Shown here: one piece after another, positions 60,278 to 64,000 of the stretch
How the letters are laid out: the number at the start of each line of letters is the position of its first letter
Numbering within the stretch: position 1 is the first letter of the stretch
NCBI GenBank assembly: GCA_965218625.1
Contig: CBDCLG010000020.1
Coordinates: 124,001-188,000 of the forward strand
DNA length: 64,000 nucleotides
Source of the DNA: Bin5 sp965218625
GTDB taxonomy: Bacteria > Chloroflexota > Anaerolineae > Caldilineales > Caldilineaceae
Direction of reading: 5' to 3'
Program-made: the position numbers and the translations under genes
Notes under the pieces: model-generated
What the model saw: the letters and a program-made list of their open reading frames with translations, nothing else
Databases searched by the model: none
What the model was told of the DNA's origin: nothing

Positions 60278-62556
60278 CGCACGCCATACCCCATCGGTTC
60301 GATCGTAAGCCCCGCTCGCTCATATAATCTCCCGCCATAGTTCACCGCCACGCGCGTGCCGTCTTCATATTCGATTTCGTAGACATCCGGCCCAAGCTGG
60401 CGGTGGGCAACGATGAATTGGTCCACCGTGTGGCCAAGTTGATCGACGAGCCTTTCATATTCGGTGGCCGCGCGATCGATCCAATCCTCATACTGAGCAG
60501 TGTACAGCTCGGAATAAGTCGACCTGGCGAGCAGTACCGGATCCCTGTAGGTCAACTCGTAGGCGGGCATCATGCCGTACTCGAGACGGCGCAGGGCATC
60601 GCGCTCCGGCCACAGGTCCAGGTTTGACGGCTCACCATATAGCCGTACAAGACCGTGAGTGGCCACGGCATAAAAGGGTACGGTCTGTTCGCCAAAAGTA
60701 TAATCGTTGCGGTCCAGCGGCAGGTTGGTGACGGCATCGACCGCACCCAGCACATAGGCATTGCCGCCTTGCGCCGCGGCTGAACCGGTCTCGTCGCGTA
60801 TGGCCCGCAGCATCTGGCGCCAGGCTTGGCCGAACTGGGTGCGCTCCAACGGATGACGCGGATTTGCGTCCTTGAGCACCAGTTCCCCGGCCCAGCGCAG
60901 CTCCAGCCCGTCAACCCCCAACGCAGCCAGCCTGGCGGCATCGGTCATCACATAGCGGTTGAGCGCGAAAACAGGATTGAGGAAAAACTGATTGCGGCGC
61001 AGCGCGGCCGGGACGTACAGGCGGCTGGCGCTGGCAATCATATCGGTCATTGGCAACAGATTCGGCAGGATCACGGCGTCGGTAGGAGGAAAAAAGCCGC
61101 CATTGCGCAGAAAGGCAAGCGTGTAGTCGTCTTCCAGCAAGAGCCGCCCACCCAGCTCTTCGACCTGGTCTGCCAGCCGACGCAAGCCATTGGCGCCCCC
61201 CAGCCGACGGTCCGGCGGCCAGCGGCGCGGTAGCCTGCCCTCGTAACCGCCAGCGTTCCAGCCCACCAGAACCACGTCGAGGTTGGTGATGCCCCGCTGA
61301 TGGAACTGCGAGACGATTTCGCCGGCTTCTTCAAAGGTGGTGGCTGTCAAGAACCGGCGGCCGAAGAGCCCCGGCTTGGCCGCGCCCATTACGAGGCGCA
61401 GGCGCATGGCCGGCTGCGCACTCTCGCCGCTGAGCCGGGGAATGCCCACATCCTCCACAAGGTGCCGCCGCAATCGTTGGGCCATCCCCACCCAGTCTGC
61501 GCCCTCTTCAGCCAGAAAAAAATATCGCACCACGCGGTCGCCGTGGATGCGCTCTGTATCGTAATAGCCCTTAAATACACCTTGCTGATCGGATGGATAT
61601 TCGGTCAGGTTGCGGTAGACAAGCCGCAGCCTGGCCTGGCTGAGCATCGAAGGGCGGCGAGCCAGCGATGCTTCGATGACGGTATCGCCCGCGCCTTGTG
61701 TTGCGACCGCCAGCACAGCCACCTGCTCGTCGGGATGGACGATACCCAGCGCGGCCAGGAAGGTACGCTGGGTCGGTGGCTGGGCAAAGGAGTAGACAGT
61801 GGCGCCATAGGCGGGCAGGCTGATCTGTTTGCGATAGCCCGGGTGTTCGCCACCCAGGCGCAGCAGTGCGCCCGGGCCATCGGGCAATATGACATAGGCC
61901 GATGTGTCTGCCCGGAACGGCACCGCCCCCAGCAATGGGAAGAGGTCCAGTGCCACAAAGCGGCTGTTCTCAGATTCCTTCATCTTCACGTCCGCCAGCG
62001 TGACGTCCAGATAATCCGGACCGATTTCATAACGAAGGGTCAACTCCGCGCCAAATTCATCCATGGCATACGTCACCTCTGCGCCGGCGGGCAACCGTTC
62101 GACCGCTAATTCAGACACATCGGTGACGCTGTCGGAGCGTTTTGTCTGTGTGCCGGCCCCGCCCGTCATGATCAGTGTGAAATCGGTCTCCAGTGTACGC
62201 CGAACATTTCTGGCAATGTCAACGCCGGTCGGCAGTTCGGGCGAGGTCAGCCAGACGCGGTCGGCGCGCCGGTCACGGATCGCCAAGTGACCGCTGGATT
62301 CATCCACGTAAAGCGACAGATGAGTGCTTGTGGCCACCAGTTCGTAGCCGAAGGGCACGGTCTCCACGACCGAGCGGACCCCTGAAAGAGGATTCTCTTC
62401 CTGGGCCGCGGCGGGGAAGGGAGCGGCCAGGATCAGGACCACGGCAATCAAGAGATGCCAGGCCGCGATTAGAGTATGCCGGCGGTCGGGACGCCCGTCG
62501 GCAGCCGGGCGTCCTTCTTCCAGTTTCACCGGCTTAGAAGAGGCGAACAATGTCAT
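60274..62556 (-). CDS. DUF5696-type secreted protein
   Basis: A 760-residue exported protein. An N-terminal hydrophobic segment (about 30-50, 'AAWHLLIAVVLILAAPFPAAAQ') looks like a signal peptide or anchor after a charged cytosolic lead of about 28 residues. The body has a beta-rich N-half (55-330, with 'DESSGHLAIRDRRADRVW') and a barrel-like C-half ('GITNLDVVLVGWNAGG', 'LGVDGLELRWAGELVL'), as in DUF5696 proteins of Firmicutes, which lie next to sugar ABC genes. The barrel suggests a glycoside-hydrolase origin, but no function is established. It is coupled by overlaps to YIP1 (23 bases) and the MalF-type gene (4 bases). Confidence 0.75.
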   Translation of the reverse strand: MTLFASSKPVKLEEGRPAADGRPDRRHTLIAAWHLLIAVVLILAAPFPAAAQEENPLSGVRSVVETVPFGYELVATSTHLSLYVDESSGHLAIRDRRADRVWLTSPELPTGVDIARNVRRTLETDFTLIMTGGAGTQTKRSDSVTDVSELAVERLPAGAEVTYAMDEFGAELTLRYEIGPDYLDVTLADVKMKESENSRFVALDLFPLLGAVPFRADTSAYVILPDGPGALLRLGGEHPGYRKQISLPAYGATVYSFAQPPTQRTFLAALGIVHPDEQVAVLAVATQGAGDTVIEASLARRPSMLSQARLRLVYRNLTEYPSDQQGVFKGYYDTERIHGDRVVRYFFLAEEGADWVGMAQRLRRHLVEDVGIPRLSGESAQPAMRLRLVMGAAKPGLFGRRFLTATTFEEAGEIVSQFHQRGITNLDVVLVGWNAGGYEGRLPRRWPPDRRLGGANGLRRLADQVEELGGRLLLEDDYTLAFLRNGGFFPPTDAVILPNLLPMTDMIASASRLYVPAALRRNQFFLNPVFALNRYVMTDAARLAALGVDGLELRWAGELVLKDANPRHPLERTQFGQAWRQMLRAIRDETGSAAAQGGNAYVLGAVDAVTNLPLDRNDYTFGEQTVPFYAVATHGLVRLYGEPSNLDLWPERDALRRLEYGMMPAYELTYRDPVLLARSTYSELYTAQYEDWIDRAATEYERLVDQLGHTVDQFIVAHRQLGPDVYEIEYEDGTRVAVNYGGRLYERAGLTIEPMGYGVR

Positions 62557-64000
62557 AGATTACATCTCCGACTGCTCTCAATGCCTCGGCCCCCAAGATG
62601 CCGAACATCACAGTCGCTCCGCTGAGCACGAAGACCCCGAAAATGATCACCATCCCAACACGCGCGGTCTGGCGCCAGGTGTAGCTGTGGACTGTATGCA
62701 GCTGCAGGATCAGCAACAATAGGACCCAATAGTAGGTGAGGCTCCACAACGTCTCGTAGAGGCCCCGTTCGCCTGCCATCAGCACGTGGCTCAACAACGC
62801 AATCGGCACCGCCAATATAATGTATGGAACAAGGCAGAATGCGGTCGTGCGGGCTACACCCCGAGCCGTTCCTTCACCGTCGAAAAGGGTTGCGACCCCG
62901 AAATTCGCCAGCGTCCACAGCCCCCACGGTATGAAAATGCGCAGAAATTCCAAATAGATCTTGGCGTCTTCCCAGCGCAGCTCAGGCAAAAGCGATGCAG
63001 CGACAGGCCGGTACAGGCGCAGCCAGTCCAGAATCGAGCCAACCGCGGGTGTCGCCCGCATATGGAAGGCAATCAGCGCGAGGCTGGCGACACGCGCCAG
63101 TCCTGCCGCCGTCAGCAAGAGCAGGACCGGCCATAGCGACCTGCCTTGCGCCACCCGTTCCAGCGTATCGACGGGGCGCACGAGAATGCCGACAAAGGCC
63201 GGCAGCTCCCTTTCGCGGACCGGCGCAGCGGCGGAGACGCGTTGATGCCGCCGGGAAAACGTGGGCCAGCCGAGGATACCGAGAAAGACCAGGAAAGTGC
63301 CGCTGGTGATCCAGCCAAAATGCCGCCTCAATAACTCCTGCCGGAATTCAACAAAGGCCTCCGAATAGCCAAGCTGATCGCGAGCAAGCGAATATCTGTT
63401 CATCGCCGCTTGCCACTTTTGCTGCTGGAAGCGCGCTCTGCCGATGCCGCTGTGCGCCCGCTGATAGTTGGACGCCAGGTACAACACCGACTGCCAGGTG
63501 TCGGCCGCGCGGTCATATTGCCCGTCGAATTGCAGCGCGCTGGCCTGATGAACGAGTTGGGTGAAACGCGTCGGACGTAGAACGTGAATGACCGAGCGCG
63601 CGCTGTCCGCCACATAGAGAAAGCCGCGGCTGTCGGTTTCTATCTGATTGGGCAGACCAAAGGCGACAGGCCCGCTCCCCCGCTTGCCAAACGCCATGAG
63701 CAGATTACGGTCCTGGTCAAATTGGTAAAGCCGCCCGGTGGTCTGTTCAAGCGCCGTGACGATTCCGTCATCGCTGACCGTGATCGAGACGTACAGGAAC
63801 TGCGGGTCCCAGGCCCGTCGCCGCTCGCCGAAGCGCTTGTTCTGATAGAGTTTGCGTTCAAGGCCCTTTTCCACAAAGACATTCACACCGACGGGACTGA
63901 GCTTCTGAATCTGCTCACGCTCTTCGCCGGCGGCACAGGTGTAGATGAATCCGTCAGCGGCCAGGTACATGTCGGTGTGGGCGGTGGGCCGCGCCAGCAG
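62534..64000 (-). CDS. NHL/TPR-containing YIP1-family membrane protein, 5' end beyond window
   Basis: The reading frame is open to the window edge, ten codons beyond the first ATG at 63970, so the true start lies outside. The visible 488 residues comprise NHL-like propeller blades ('GIVTALEQTTGRLYQFDQDRNLL', 'SRGFLYVADSARSVIHVL'), a TPR-like helical region (about 140-215 from the ATG), one membrane span near 225-240, and a C-terminal YIP1 domain with five further hydrophobic spans. It is the first visible gene of an operon with DUF5696 and a sugar importer, a gene order known from Firmicutes. Probably a membrane partner of the DUF5696 protein or transporter. Confidence 0.78.
   Translation of the reverse strand: MLARPTAHTDMYLAADGFIYTCAAGEEREQIQKLSPVGVNVFVEKGLERKLYQNKRFGERRRAWDPQFLYVSITVSDDGIVTALEQTTGRLYQFDQDRNLLMAFGKRGSGPVAFGLPNQIETDSRGFLYVADSARSVIHVLRPTRFTQLVHQASALQFDGQYDRAADTWQSVLYLASNYQRAHSGIGRARFQQQKWQAAMNRYSLARDQLGYSEAFVEFRQELLRRHFGWITSGTFLVFLGILGWPTFSRRHQRVSAAAPVRERELPAFVGILVRPVDTLERVAQGRSLWPVLLLLTAAGLARVASLALIAFHMRATPAVGSILDWLRLYRPVAASLLPELRWEDAKIYLEFLRIFIPWGLWTLANFGVATLFDGEGTARGVARTTAFCLVPYIILAVPIALLSHVLMAGERGLYETLWSLTYYWVLLLLILQLHTVHSYTWRQTARVGMVIIFGVFVLSGATVMFGILGAEALRAVGDVIYDIVRLF

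Overview
The window looks like chromosomal DNA of a GC-rich, heterotrophic, uncultured-type bacterium, most plausibly a Chloroflexota (Caldilineales/Anaerolineae-like) lineage. This is inferred from three things: many ABC substrate-binding lipoproteins with a twin-arginine leader fused to an Ala-Ala-Cys lipobox, the abundance of phytanoyl-CoA-dioxygenase-like, sialidase-like and xylose-isomerase-like (AP_endonuc_2) genes, and the overall protein style. There are no rRNA or tRNA genes, no CRISPR array and no phage genes that I can see.

Layout. 1-6.9 kb, minus strand: a sugar ABC importer (binding protein, two permeases) followed by a sugar-phosphate isomerase/epimerase-like protein and an SDR dehydrogenase, then a second isomerase-like gene and the first codons of a PhyH dioxygenase. 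7-22.6 kb, plus strand: a PhyH dioxygenase, two sialidase-like beta-propellers, a family-5 (oligopeptide-type) ABC importer without ATPases, a GHL10-like TIM-barrel protein, a third sialidase-like protein, then an Lpl/Ytc-type sugar importer. 23-30 kb: D-2-hydroxyacid dehydrogenase, PhyH, epimerase, NHL propeller, an orphan sugar-binding lipoprotein and a two-module ferritin-like protein. 30-42 kb: a complete family-5 importer (binding protein, two permeases, two ATPases) with an orphan BrnA-like gene inserted, then a GH127-like hydrolase, aldo/keto reductase, M20 peptidase and isomerase. 42.3-45.1 kb: a decayed zone with a fused pair of broken genes, a TIMP/NTR-like secreted protein on the other strand, and a relic copy of the M20 gene 3' end. 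45.1-53.5 kb: a probable phosphonate-catabolism island (phnX, an HpnZ-like alcohol dehydrogenase, a DegT/DnrJ aminotransferase, a second MDR dehydrogenase, an epimerase, an iron-sulfur flavin oxidoreductase and a PhyH dioxygenase). 53.7-56.8 kb: a GH36-like gene with a probable C-terminal frameshift and a GH4 gene disrupted by a small transposable element. 56.9-64 kb, minus strand: a translationally coupled YIP1 - DUF5696 - permease - permease operon ending in a binding protein.

Functionally the window reads as a scavenging region. Lipoproteins and importers take up oligosaccharides and oligopeptide-like ligands. Sialidase-like, GH127-, GH36-, GH4- and GHL10-like enzymes trim glycans. SDR, epimerase, isomerase and aldo/keto reductase genes process the sugars. 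None of the four sugar-type permease pairs or orphan binding proteins has an ATPase here, so a shared ATPase elsewhere is needed.

The most distinctive non-genic features are: (i) a 181-bp TA-flanked, terminal-inverted-repeat element present in three equal-length copies, one splitting a GH4 gene so that exact excision restores the frame and one landing in a stop codon; (ii) a family of heptanucleotide (TATCCAC-type) tandem repeats placed at or just after stop codons; (iii) strong stem-loops between binding-protein and permease genes.
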